Source: JBDHTS01 sp044220535 (GTDB lineage Bacteria > Pseudomonadota > Alphaproteobacteria > Micavibrionales > Micavibrionaceae). From it: 23,575 nt of DNA. Numbering within the stretch: the first letter of the stretch is position 1; each line of letters starts with the position of its first letter. Positions 13,530-21,596 of the stretch are shown in pieces. The notes beneath the pieces were generated by a model. That model saw only the letters and a list, made by a program, of their open reading frames with translations, made no database searches and was not told where the DNA came from. A program made the position numbers and the translations under genes. The stretch covers positions 1 to 23,575 of the forward strand of contig JBGAQU010000035.1 of NCBI GenBank assembly GCA_044220535.1, given 5' to 3'.

Positions 13530-15971
13530 TTAAAGTCCTGCCTCATCGAGGAGCTCTTTCTCCAGATCCTCCAGATAATACTCGCTCATGGTCGCTTTGT
13601 GAATCGTTTCCTTGCTGACCTCCAGCAACAGCGGCACCGCCAGCGGCGACACCCGGTCCAGCTTCACATGCGTAATCCGCCCCTGAACCCTCAATAAAAA
13701 CGCCCCCAGCCGTTCCAGATCCACCATCCCGCCCGATGCGTCATGATACGCCGCCCGCAGCAGCACATGATCCGGCTCGTACTTCCGCAAAACGTCATAA
13801 ATCAGGTCCGAACTCACGGTCATCTGCTTGCCCGTCTTCTGATGCCCCGGATGCCGCCGCTCGATCAGCCCGCCGATCACCGCCGCATCCCGGAACAGCC
13901 GCTTCAACAGTGGCGTATCCTGCATCCATTCCGCCAGATCGTCCGTCATCAGATCCTGGCTGAACAGCCCGTCAATATCCGTCGGCTCCTTCAGGCTCCA
14001 GCACGCCAGCGCATAATCGGTCCCGACAAACCCCAAAGGCTTATACCCGAACCGCTGCATCCGTTTCGCCAGCAGGAACCCCAGCGTCTGGTGCGCCGCC
14101 CGCCCTTCAAACCCGTAAGCAACCATATAAAACCGCCCGCCCCGGAAAAAAATCTCCACCAGCAGCCCATCCCTTGACGGCAACATCGACCGCTCCCCCT
14201 GCAGCCGCAGCCAGTCGCTAACATCATCGGGCAAATGCCGCCATTCCTGCGGATCGTTCAAAAGCGCCCGCACAATAGACGACAGATGCGTGGACATCGG
14301 CAGCTTTCCACCGTCATAGGATGGAATTTTTGGCGTGGAATCCTTGGTCAGGCTGACCATCACCATCATATCATGCAATCCATCAAACCGCAGGATTCGC
14401 CCGCCGAACAAAAACGTATCGCCCTTGCTCAATCCCTGCACAAACCATTCCTCGATCTTGCCCAGGGTTTTGTTCCGCAAAACCACTTTCAACATCGGCG
14501 CTTCAACAATCGCGCCGATATTCATCCGGTACTGGCGCAGGAACATCGGGCTGCTGACTGTATATACCCCCTCTTCCGTCTGCGTCAGCCGCGCAAACCG
14601 GTCATAGGCCTTCAGCGCATACCCGCCATCCTGCACAAAATTCAGCGTATCCTTAAAATCCTTCGAGGTCAGTTCACGATAGGGCCATGCCTTCCGCACC
14701 TCGTCATACAAAACCACAGGATCGAACAGCGCGGCGCACGCCGTACCAAAAATATGCTGCGCCAATACATCCAGGCCACCTGGCTTCGGCGCTGGCCCAT
14801 CCAGCTCCCCGCGCCGGATCGCATCAATCGCCGCCACGCATTCCAGAAATTCAAACCGGTTCGACGGCACCAGCACCGCGCGGCTCGGCGCATCCAGCCT
14901 GTGGTTCGACCGCCCGATTCTCTGTAACAGCCGCGATACGCCCTTCGGCGCGCCGATCTGCACCACCAGATCGACATCCGCCCAGTCGAGGCCGAGATCC
15001 AGCGACGATGTCGCCACCACGCAATCCAGCGTCCCCGCCGCCATCTGCATCTCCACCTTGCGCCGCAGATCACGTTCCAGGCTTCCGTGATGCAAAGCAA
15101 TCTTCAGATTGTCATCATTGATCTTCCACAATTCCTGGAAAATCAGTTCCGACTGCGCCCGCGTGTTCACGAACACGACCGACATTTTCGCGTCTTTCAA
15201 CCGGCTGTACAGTTCCGGCAGCGCGTAAATCGCCATATGTCCCGCCCACGGCATCCGCGCATCCGTGCGCAAAATCTCGATCTCCGGCTTGATCCGCTCC
15301 GGCGCGCGGACGATTTGTCCCTGCCCCTTCCTGCAGAAGTAATCCTCCGCCGTACCCGCATCGTCCAGCGTCGCCGACAACCCGATCCGCCGCGCCTGCG
15401 GCGCAATCGTATCCAGCCGCGCCAAGGCCAGCGACAGCAAATCCCCCCGCTTCGAGTGCATCAGCACATGCAGTTCATCCACGACGATATAGCGCAGGTT
15501 CTTAAAATACTCCGGCGCTTCCTCATACGAAATCAGCAGCGCCAGGCTTTCCGGCGTCGTCATCAGCATATCCGGCGGCTTTGTCTTCTGCCTTTGCCGT
15601 TTCGCCTGCGGTGTATCCCCCGTCCGCGTCTCCACCCGGATCGGCAGATCTAGCTCCTCAATCGGCCGCGTTAAATTCCGGTGCACGTCAACGGCCAGTG
15701 CCTTAAGCGGAGAAATATAGACCGTATGTAGGCTCATACCCTTTTTGTCCTCCCCCGCCCGCCTGCGGGAAGGGGAGTTAGAGGGGGAGGGACTGCTTCT
15801 TTCTACATCTACCGCTAAGTAATCCCTCCCCCCTTGATTCCCCCTCCCGCAAGCGGGCGGGGGGAGAGTAGAAGTAAGATCCACAATCGACGGCAAAAAC
15901 CCCGCCAGCGTCTTCCCCGCCCCCGTCGGCGCCATCAGCAGCACATCATGCCCGCCCTGCGCCGCCTTCAA
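13530..15971 (-). CDS. Ligase-associated DEXH-box helicase (Lhr family), possible 5' truncation, in-frame repeat insertion
   Basis: This large SF2 helicase of the Lhr type shows motif I APTGAGKT (residues 14-21), YISPLKALAVD (Ia), VVDELH (II, about 163-168), LSATL (III) and QRIGRSNHR (VI), then the Lhr winged-helix and C-terminal domains. It is thought to unwind damaged DNA for the associated ligase and nucleases. Two oddities stand out. First, the only usual start codon is a TTG at 15971, 13 codons before motif I. The frame continues 13 codons further as IKIQPIYLEV before an in-frame TAA (16011-16013), so the normal N-terminal 20-30 residues are missing. Second, about 39-45 residues between motifs I and Ia derive from a palindromic repeat (15750-15866) that kept the frame. 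The two together leave activity uncertain. PdeM follows 3 bp downstream. Confidence 0.88.
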   Translation of the reverse strand: MKAAQGGHDVLLMAPTGAGKTLAGFLPSIVDLTSTLPPPACGRGNQGGRDYLAVDVERSSPSPSNSPSRRRAGEDKKGMSLHTVYISPLKALAVDVHRNLTRPIEELDLPIRVETRTGDTPQAKRQRQKTKPPDMLMTTPESLALLISYEEAPEYFKNLRYIVVDELHVLMHSKRGDLLSLALARLDTIAPQARRIGLSATLDDAGTAEDYFCRKGQGQIVRAPERIKPEIEILRTDARMPWAGHMAIYALPELYSRLKDAKMSVVFVNTRAQSELIFQELWKINDDNLKIALHHGSLERDLRRKVEMQMAAGTLDCVVATSSLDLGLDWADVDLVVQIGAPKGVSRLLQRIGRSNHRLDAPSRAVLVPSNRFEFLECVAAIDAIRRGELDGPAPKPGGLDVLAQHIFGTACAALFDPVVLYDEVRKAWPYRELTSKDFKDTLNFVQDGGYALKAYDRFARLTQTEEGVYTVSSPMFLRQYRMNIGAIVEAPMLKVVLRNKTLGKIEEWFVQGLSKGDTFLFGGRILRFDGLHDMMVMVSLTKDSTPKIPSYDGGKLPMSTHLSSIVRALLNDPQEWRHLPDDVSDWLRLQGERSMLPSRDGLLVEIFFRGGRFYMVAYGFEGRAAHQTLGFLLAKRMQRFGYKPLGFVGTDYALACWSLKEPTDIDGLFSQDLMTDDLAEWMQDTPLLKRLFRDAAVIGGLIERRHPGHQKTGKQMTVSSDLIYDVLRKYEPDHVLLRAAYHDASGGMVDLERLGAFLLRVQGRITHVKLDRVSPLAVPLLLEVSKETIHKATMSEYYLEDLEKELLDEAGL
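15750..15866. repeat. Palindromic repeat element inserted in frame inside the helicase gene
   Basis: The left arm (15750-15794, starting CTCCCCCGCCCGCCTGCGGG) and right arm (15821-15866) are imperfect inverted repeats of about 45 bp around a 26-bp centre. The arms are themselves G/C-rich with internal symmetry. The span of 117 bp is a multiple of three, and its minus-strand translation contains PPPACGRGNQGGRD and SPSRRRAGED, low-complexity sequence foreign to Lhr helicases. It falls between motifs I and Ia. This is the same behaviour as Rickettsia palindromic elements, which insert in frame in genes. Confidence 0.8.
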
Positions 15972-16013
15972 AACCTCAAGATAAATAGGTTGAATTTTTA
16001 TAAAGGAAATTTA

Positions 16014-16043
16014 TTGACATATTATAAAAATTAAATGTAAACT
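16014..16043 (+). promoter_or_regulatory. Sigma-70-like promoter of the small gene at 16077
   Basis: A perfect -35 TTGACA (16014-16019) is followed after 18 bases by TAAACT (16038-16043), preceded by TG, as in extended -10 promoters. It is in a strongly A+T-rich stretch 34 bp before the ATG at 16077. It would drive the small gene and perhaps the exonuclease and ligase genes behind it. Confidence 0.6.
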
Positions 16044-16076
16044 CTGGCAACAACCATTAATAAAAAGGCTTATAAA

Positions 16077-16340
16077 ATGACAAAACAAACTTTTACAGGC
16101 ACCCTGGAAGCCCTCCAACAAAATCGTCCAGACGGCAGCTATCCTTCAGCATGGAGACATTTCCATGTTAAGGCCGCAAATGGTGTCAATGTACATGTTG
16201 AAGCTGATACGGGCGGTGCAAGAGATGCTCTGCTTAAGCTTGAAGGACAGACTGTATCCATAGAAGCCAATTATTATCCAGAGACTAGCAAGACCATCGC
16301 CATTGGAAATCGGCAAACATTAAAACCTGTCAGCCCTTAA
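16077..16340 (+). CDS. Small protein of unknown function, OB-fold-like pattern
   Basis: The product is 87 aa, without signal peptide or membrane segment. Alternating hydrophobic strands (FTGTLEAL, WRHFHVKAANGVNVHVEA, GQTVSIEANYYPETSKTIAI) suggest a small beta barrel, perhaps an OB fold; this is a pattern impression and I know no family match. The start is well supported: AAAAAGG lies eight bases upstream and the promoter at 16014 precedes it. The gene and its upstream region are A+T-richer than the flanking repair genes and lie exactly where the helicase gene has lost its 5' end, which suggests late insertion. It lies 43 bp before the exonuclease gene. Confidence 0.65.
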   Translation: MTKQTFTGTLEALQQNRPDGSYPSAWRHFHVKAANGVNVHVEADTGGARDALLKLEGQTVSIEANYYPETSKTIAIGNRQTLKPVSP

Positions 16341-16383
16341 ATTCTGACTTCATATCCTGAAAGCGCAGACTATCTCTCTAAAC

Positions 16384-17370
16384 ATGAGCTTTCTGCGCCA
16401 TGATTTATATATAGAACCGGCAGCGGCCTTTATCGACCCTCCCTGGCCCAAAGATCGCGCCATCATCACCCATGGCCACGCCGACCATGCGCGCGCTGGA
16501 CATGACGCCGTTCTGGCCACGCCGGAAACCATCGCCATCATGAAACACCGCTACGGTCCGGACTGCGCAAAATCCTTCCAGCCGCTGCGCTACGGCGAAA
16601 CAATCGACATGGATGGTGTCACGGTCAGCCTCCACCCCGCCGGGCACATCCTCGGCAGCGCCCAGGTGCTGCTGGAATGTAAAGGCCAGCGCATCGTCGT
16701 TTCCGGCGATTACAAACGCACGCCCGATCCCACCTGCCAGCCCTTCGAACCGCTGCGCTGTGACATCTTCGTCACCGAAGCCACCTTCGCCCTGCCCGTG
16801 TTCCAGCATCCCGATCCGGACGGCGAGGCAAAAAAACTGATCGCCAGCGTCGCGGCGCAGCCCCACCGCACCCATGTCGTCGGCTGCTATTCCCTGGGCA
16901 AATGCCAGCGCGTCATCAAGCTGCTGCGCCAAAACGGCTGGGACACACCGATCTATTTGCATGGGGCCCATGAAGGCCTGTGCAACGTCTATCAAAATCT
17001 CGGCGTCGATCTCGGTCCTCTGATCAAGGCCACAGGCCTGCCGAAAGAAACCTTCGACGGCCAGATCGTGCTGGCCCCCGCCTCCGCCCTGCAGGACCGC
17101 TGGGCCCGCCGCATGAACGACCCCGTCGTCTGCAACGCCTCCGGCTGGATGATGATCCGCCAGCGCGCCAAACAGGCCGGCGTCGAACTCCCCATGGTCA
17201 TCTCCGACCACGCTGACTGGAACGAACTGCTGACGACGATTAAGGACACCCAGGCCGAAGAGATCTGGGTCACCCACGGCCGCGACGACGCATTGATTTA
17301 TGAATGCCGGAAACAGGGATTGAAAGCCCGCCCCCTCGCCCTGAAATATGAGGATGAAAATGAAGATTAA
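16384..17370 (+). CDS. Ligase-associated DNA exonuclease (metallo-beta-lactamase/beta-CASP fold)
   Basis: This 328-aa member of the MBL/beta-CASP nuclease family (relatives of SNM1/Artemis and CPSF-73) has THGHADHARAGH with the zinc ligands H30, H32, D34 and H35, then HPAGHILGSAQV, VVSGDYKRT and the C-terminal SDHADW. This order and spacing, and the position beside an ATP-dependent ligase, identify the ligase-associated exonuclease that processes DNA ends before joining. No Shine-Dalgarno sequence is visible before the ATG. GCGCAGA (16363-16369) and TCTGCGC (16392-16398) could enclose the start codon in a weak hairpin. The ligase follows after 165 bp containing a REP pair. Confidence 0.93.
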   Translation: MSFLRHDLYIEPAAAFIDPPWPKDRAIITHGHADHARAGHDAVLATPETIAIMKHRYGPDCAKSFQPLRYGETIDMDGVTVSLHPAGHILGSAQVLLECKGQRIVVSGDYKRTPDPTCQPFEPLRCDIFVTEATFALPVFQHPDPDGEAKKLIASVAAQPHRTHVVGCYSLGKCQRVIKLLRQNGWDTPIYLHGAHEGLCNVYQNLGVDLGPLIKATGLPKETFDGQIVLAPASALQDRWARRMNDPVVCNASGWMMIRQRAKQAGVELPMVISDHADWNELLTTIKDTQAEEIWVTHGRDDALIYECRKQGLKARPLALKYEDENED

Positions 17371-17389
17371 TCAGCAATCCATCCGACGT

Positions 17390-17507
17390 CGTCATCCCGG
17401 CGAAAGCCCGGCCCCAAGCAACCGTTCCGCCCAACCAAAACGCCAAAAATTTAATACGGCAGCGCCCTATCAAATGTGTATGGGTCCCGGCTTTCGCCGG
17501 GATGACA
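17390..17507. repeat. Inverted pair of REP-like elements between exonuclease and ligase genes
   Basis: The left unit (17390-17416) starts CGTCATCCCGGCGAAAGC and carries a changed second arm; the right unit (17480-17507) is the reverse complement form ATGGGTCCCGGCTTTCGCCG. They face each other across 63 bp, as in the pair at 10716-10861, but the pairing is imperfect. They sit between two functionally linked genes and may affect read-through or mRNA stability. Confidence 0.8.
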
Positions 17508-17535
17508 CGTGTTATAAAACAATAAGCGAGGCTTA

Positions 17536-19104
17536 ATGCGCGCCTTCGCCGCCCTCCTCGAAACCCTCGTGCTCACCCCCTCCCGCAACCGCAAGCTGGA
17601 GGCGCTGGAAGCCTATTTCAAATCCACCCCCGATCCCGACCGCGGCTTTGCTCTGGCATGCCTGACCGGCGAACTGACGCTTAAACAGGTGAAACCGAAC
17701 GCCCTCCGTACCCTGGTGCTGGAACAGGTCGACCCCACCCTCTTCGAAATCTCCTACGATTATGTCGGCGACCTTGCCGAAACCATCGCCCTGATCTGGC
17801 CGCATCACAAGGAAGGCGACCTGCCCGGCGTCGCCACCATCATCGAACTGATGGAAAACACGCCGAAAAAAGACATCCCGGCCCTGCTGCACGATCTGTT
17901 GAGCCGCGCTACGGCCACCGAACGCCTGGCCCTGATCAAACTCGTCACCGGCGGCCTGCGCGTCGGCGTCTCCGCCCGCCTTGCCCGCACCGCGCTCGCG
18001 TCTTTGGGCAATATGGATCTCCAACAGGTTGAAAAAGTCTGGCACGGCGTCAGCGCCCCCTATGAACCGCTTTTCGCCTGGCTGGAAGGCCGCGCCGAAG
18101 CGCCCGAAATCCACCGCAACCACACCTTCCACCCGATGATGCTGTCGCACCCCATCGAAGAAGAAAAAGATTTCCTCACCCTGAAGCCCGAAGACTTCCA
18201 GGTCGAATGGAAATGGGACGGCATCCGTGTCCAACTGGTCTTTGATGAACAGAACCGCTGCATGTTCAGCCGCACCGGCGATAATATTTCCTCAACCTTC
18301 CCCGACGTCATGGAAACCCTGAAAGGCTCCGCTGTTCTGGACGGCGAATTGCTGGCCGGGAAAGATTTCGACGCCATGCCCTTCAACGCCCTGCAACAGC
18401 GCCTGAACCGCAAGACCGTCGCCAAATCCCATCTGCAGGACTTCCCCGCCTTCGTCCGCGTCTACGACATGCTGTTCGACGGCGATGAAGATATCCGCGA
18501 CCTGCCTTTAAGCCAGCGCCGCCAGCGCCTCAAAACATGGCTGGACAACAACCCGCAAACGCGCCTCGACCTCTCCCCCATCATCGACTTCAAAACATGG
18601 GACGAACTCGGCGACATCCGCCGCAGGGGCGCCGATGACCACGGCCATGAAGGCGTGATGATCAAGCATAAGGAAAGCCCTTATCTGGCCGGCCGCCCGA
18701 AAGGCCACTGGTATAAATGGAAACGCGACCCGCGCCTGCTCGATGCCATTCTCATGTACGCCCAGCGCGGCCATGGCAAACGCTCCAGCTTCTATTCCGA
18801 CTACACCTTCGGCGTCTGGAAAGGCAACGAAATCGTCCCCATCGGTAAGGCCTATTTCGGCTTCACCGACGAAGAACTGAAGCTTCTGGATAAATGGATT
18901 CGCAACAACACCATCGAACAATACGGCCCCGTCCGCGAAGTGAAAAAAGAACTGGTCTTCGAAGTCGCCTTCGACTCCGCCCATGAAAGCCCCCGCCACA
19001 AATCCGGCATCGCCCTCCGCTTCCCCCGCATCAACCGCATCAGATGGGATAAGCCGGTGCAGCAGGCGGATACATTGGAAGGCGCCGCAAAGTTCGTCAG
19101 TTAA
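17536..19104 (+). CDS. ATP-dependent DNA ligase (ligase-associated repair cluster type)
   Basis: This enzyme seals DNA nicks using ATP. The nucleotidyltransferase domain has motif I EWKWDGIR with the adenylated K226, then SRTGDNIS, DGELLAG, VYDMLFDG, EGVMIKH and WYKWKRDPRLLDA (motif V), and an OB domain ending in RFPRINRIRWDKP. The N-terminal about 200 residues are the alpha-helical DNA-binding domain (ALLETLVLTPSRNRKLEAL). Its length of 522 aa fits the repair ligases that accompany an Lhr helicase, MBL exonuclease and PdeM, known for response to DNA-damaging agents such as cisplatin. AGCGAGG lies four bases before the ATG. Its stop shares four bases (TTAA, 19101-19104) with that of the convergent glycosyltransferase. 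Confidence 0.95.
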   Translation: MRAFAALLETLVLTPSRNRKLEALEAYFKSTPDPDRGFALACLTGELTLKQVKPNALRTLVLEQVDPTLFEISYDYVGDLAETIALIWPHHKEGDLPGVATIIELMENTPKKDIPALLHDLLSRATATERLALIKLVTGGLRVGVSARLARTALASLGNMDLQQVEKVWHGVSAPYEPLFAWLEGRAEAPEIHRNHTFHPMMLSHPIEEEKDFLTLKPEDFQVEWKWDGIRVQLVFDEQNRCMFSRTGDNISSTFPDVMETLKGSAVLDGELLAGKDFDAMPFNALQQRLNRKTVAKSHLQDFPAFVRVYDMLFDGDEDIRDLPLSQRRQRLKTWLDNNPQTRLDLSPIIDFKTWDELGDIRRRGADDHGHEGVMIKHKESPYLAGRPKGHWYKWKRDPRLLDAILMYAQRGHGKRSSFYSDYTFGVWKGNEIVPIGKAYFGFTDEELKLLDKWIRNNTIEQYGPVREVKKELVFEVAFDSAHESPRHKSGIALRFPRINRIRWDKPVQQADTLEGAAKFVS

Positions 19105-20168
19105 ATTGAGCGAAACAGGGAATCCCACATCCCCAGAACTTTCTTCATCGAAAGTGTCTCCGTAATCCTCATCGCCCTCTGTCCCATCTCTTCCGCCTTG
19201 CTAGAATGCTTCAAAATATACCGGATGGAATCCGCCAGTGCCTCCAGACTGGTGATATCCGTCAACAATCCGTTCACCCCGTCACTCACCACCGCCCGCA
19301 CCCCAATCGCATCCCGCCCGGCGATCACCGGCAACCCCACCGCCATCGCCTCGCACAGGGCATTCGGAAATCCTTCGAACAGAGACGGCATCACATACGC
19401 CTCCGCATGATGCAACAGCCCAAATGGCATCTGCAACAACCCAGGCATCATCACCCGGTCCTGAATTTCTAGGCTCTGCGCCAGCACCTCCAGCCTGTCC
19501 CGCTCCTCCCCTTCCCCCAGTATCACCAGATGAAGATCGGCATGCTCACGGTACAAAAGCGCGAACGCCCGCAGCAGTGCATCGAAATTCTTTTCCGGGC
19601 TTAACCGCCCCATCGCCGCGATAAACGGAAAGTCCGGCTTCTGCCCATGCCCTGTATCCGGTTTCAGCACAGGATTGGGAATGACATGCGTTTCAAGCTT
19701 CCTGAAATACCCTGCCGCCTGATCCGTCTGCACGGTAATGGCGGAAGCCAGCGGATACACCATATCCCGCATCAGCCTTAATGCCCGCGACGCCGGAATA
19801 AACCGCGGATCTGACCGTTCGCAGGCCACCACCGGAATGCCCAGACTCCGCGCCGCCAGCACGCCGGGGATCGACGCTTCCGGCATAAAACACACCAGCA
19901 CGTCCGGCCTCTCCGCCCGCAAAATCTCCCGCAGATCCCGCACGCGCCGCACATTGGCGCCTACGGCCTTTGCCGCCTTCCCCGCCCCGCCCGGCAAGCC
20001 CAGCTTCATCAGCCGCACGGACGGCGGCAGCGCATAAAACGGCTCCTGCTCCGCATAAGTCATCAGCGTCACGCGATCCCCGCGCTCCGCCCATGCCGCG
20101 CACAGCATCGCAGCCACCCGTTCCGCCCCGCCCGCCTGCATCGTGGGAATCAAAAAGGCGATATTCAT
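19101..20168 (-). CDS. GT4-family glycosyltransferase
   Basis: The product is 355 aa from the ATG at 20168 (MNIAFLIPTMQAGGAERVAA), with the GT-B N-terminal loop AGGAERV and the C-terminal catalytic signature PSLFEGFPNALCEAMAVGLPV (E-x7-E), plus MGRLSPEKNFDALL and GRDAIG-VRAVV as in AmsD/PglA-like transferases. It probably adds a sugar to a lipid-linked surface glycan. The frame remains open up to 20210, but those extra residues (MGPGFRRDD) are translated from the REP-like repeat at 20183-20210, so the ATG at 20168 is chosen. It is the last gene of the minus-strand polysaccharide group, separated from the next glycosyltransferase by 219 bp of nested repeats. Confidence 0.9.
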   Translation of the reverse strand: MNIAFLIPTMQAGGAERVAAMLCAAWAERGDRVTLMTYAEQEPFYALPPSVRLMKLGLPGGAGKAAKAVGANVRRVRDLREILRAERPDVLVCFMPEASIPGVLAARSLGIPVVACERSDPRFIPASRALRLMRDMVYPLASAITVQTDQAAGYFRKLETHVIPNPVLKPDTGHGQKPDFPFIAAMGRLSPEKNFDALLRAFALLYREHADLHLVILGEGEERDRLEVLAQSLEIQDRVMMPGLLQMPFGLLHHAEAYVMPSLFEGFPNALCEAMAVGLPVIAGRDAIGVRAVVSDGVNGLLTDITSLEALADSIRYILKHSSKAEEMGQRAMRITETLSMKKVLGMWDSLFRSI

Positions 20169-20182
20169 GCACGCCCCCTTCC

Positions 20183-20380
20183 CGTCATCCCGGCGAAAGC
20201 CGGGACCCATGCGATATTAAAGCATGGCAAGCGGCGAAGATTATAACGCGGAGACCCGGAGATCCGGAGACATTCAGAATCACAAAACTTCGTGTCTCCG
20301 GGCCTCCGGGTCTCCGCGTAAAAACCTGCCTTTAGCGAAGCGGCCCATTCGAATAGGTCCCGGCTTCCGCCGGGATGACG
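20183..20380. repeat. Composite nested palindrome: REP-like outer pair with an inner CGGAG-type pair
   Basis: The outer arms are 20183-20210 (CGTCATCCCGGCGAAAGCCG then GGACCCAT) and 20354-20380 in reverse orientation. Between them lie inner arms 20246-20272 (ACGCGGAGACCCGGAG, then ATCCGGAGACA) and 20293-20319, complementary with two mismatches over 27 bp. All fill the gap between two glycosyltransferase genes. The outer-to-inner order and spacing (35 bp) are seen again at 23495-23575 (34 bp), so it is a repeated composite unit. Confidence 0.85.
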
Positions 20381-20387
20381 GCGGTTG

Positions 20388-21596
20388 TTAAGCCAGCAAA
20401 CTTTCATACAAATTCTCATAATCTGAAACAATTTTATCCCAATCGAACATCGCCGCCCGTTCCAGCGACTGCCCGCGCATTTTCTCCCGCCAGTCAGCAT
20501 TCGCCAGCGCATGCCCCATCGCCTCGGCAATTTCTTCAGGCCGCGCCGGATCGAATAGCCGCGCATACCGGCCCTGCCCCGCAATATCCCGGCATCCCGG
20601 CGCATCCGCCGTCAGAACCGGCAACCCCGCCGCCATCGCTTCCACAATCGCAATCCCGAATGTTTCGATCAGCGACGGAAACAGGAAACAATCCGCTGTA
20701 CTGTATAATTCCAGCAATGCCTGCGCCGGCAGGTCAAAATCCTTATTCAAAGCAGGCGGCGCAATCGCATCCAGCAGCACAAAATGCTCCATCACGCCTT
20801 CGCGCACCATCTCCGGCCGCAACGCCTCCATATCCCGTCCCGCCAGCACCACGGCAAAATTCTTCTGCGTCCGCGCCAGAATCTTGACCGCCGGGATCAG
20901 CGCCGCGAAATTCTTCTTCGGATGATTCCGCGCCACCCCCAGAAACAGGAAACAATCCTCAGATAACCCATGCGCCGCGCGAAAACCATCAATCGGCTGC
21001 GCCTTCGCGAACCGCGTCACATCCACCCCGTTCGGAATATTCCTTATACTCGAGTCCGGCACACCCAGTGCTCTGTATTCCTCTGCCACCGTATCCGTAA
21101 TGGCTACCAGCGCCGGAAGCTCCGGAATCCATGCACGTACAAGCCGGTCGATGGCCGGGTTCTGCCGAAACCCGTAATCGATACTGGCATCCACCTGAAT
21201 ATCTGCCCCCGCGCTCCTCATCATCACGGCCTTAAACTTCGGCAGATGCGACAACCGCGCCAGCGCCACGCCCAACGGCCATGCCATCGTGCAATGCCAC
21301 ACATCCACCGGCACCCGCCACGCGAAATATCTGAAAAACCCGGACAACACCGGCATAGCTGCAGCAGGCGCTTGTGTTGCAAGGCTGATCGCCTTCATCG
21401 GCAGGGCATGAATGCTATACGGCGCTTCAAACTTCTGCGCATGCAGCGCCTTATACTGACTGGCCGGAATAATCACATGCACGTCATGCCCGCGCTGCGA
21501 CAGCCGCCGCGCGATATTATGCAGGCCCACCTCCATCCCGCCCAGCCCGGGCAAGAAAGACGGCGTCGGCATGGCGATGGTCAGCTTATCGGCCAT
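20388..21596 (-). CDS. GT4-family glycosyltransferase
   Basis: The product is 402 aa from the ATG at 21596 (MADKLTIAMPTPSFLPGLGG). It shows the GT-B fold, with the glycine-rich acceptor loop FLPGLGGMEVGLHNIARRL, FLGVARNHPKKNFAALIPAV and the GT4 signature PSLIETFGIAIVEAMAAGLPV. Upstream in-frame ATG codons (21668, 21647) are inside the end of the asnB gene and would give a Cys/Gly/Trp-rich leader unlike the family, so they are rejected. With the chosen start it overlaps the asnB reading frame by 11 bp, so the two were an operon. It likely builds the same surface polysaccharide as the neighbouring GT4; its sugar is unknown. Confidence 0.9.
   Translation of the reverse strand: MADKLTIAMPTPSFLPGLGGMEVGLHNIARRLSQRGHDVHVIIPASQYKALHAQKFEAPYSIHALPMKAISLATQAPAAAMPVLSGFFRYFAWRVPVDVWHCTMAWPLGVALARLSHLPKFKAVMMRSAGADIQVDASIDYGFRQNPAIDRLVRAWIPELPALVAITDTVAEEYRALGVPDSSIRNIPNGVDVTRFAKAQPIDGFRAAHGLSEDCFLFLGVARNHPKKNFAALIPAVKILARTQKNFAVVLAGRDMEALRPEMVREGVMEHFVLLDAIAPPALNKDFDLPAQALLELYSTADCFLFPSLIETFGIAIVEAMAAGLPVLTADAPGCRDIAGQGRYARLFDPARPEEIAEAMGHALANADWREKMRGQSLERAAMFDWDKIVSDYENLYESLLA

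Noticed and set aside
16405..17277. 290-aa minus-strand frame opposite the exonuclease gene
   Set aside because: It mirrors the exonuclease codons (Gly/Asp/Ala-rich antisense translation); the plus-strand protein has all MBL/beta-CASP motifs.
17533..18234. 233-aa minus-strand frame opposite the ligase gene
   Set aside because: It is antisense to the conserved ligase domain with motif I on the plus strand; the translation is a typical shadow.
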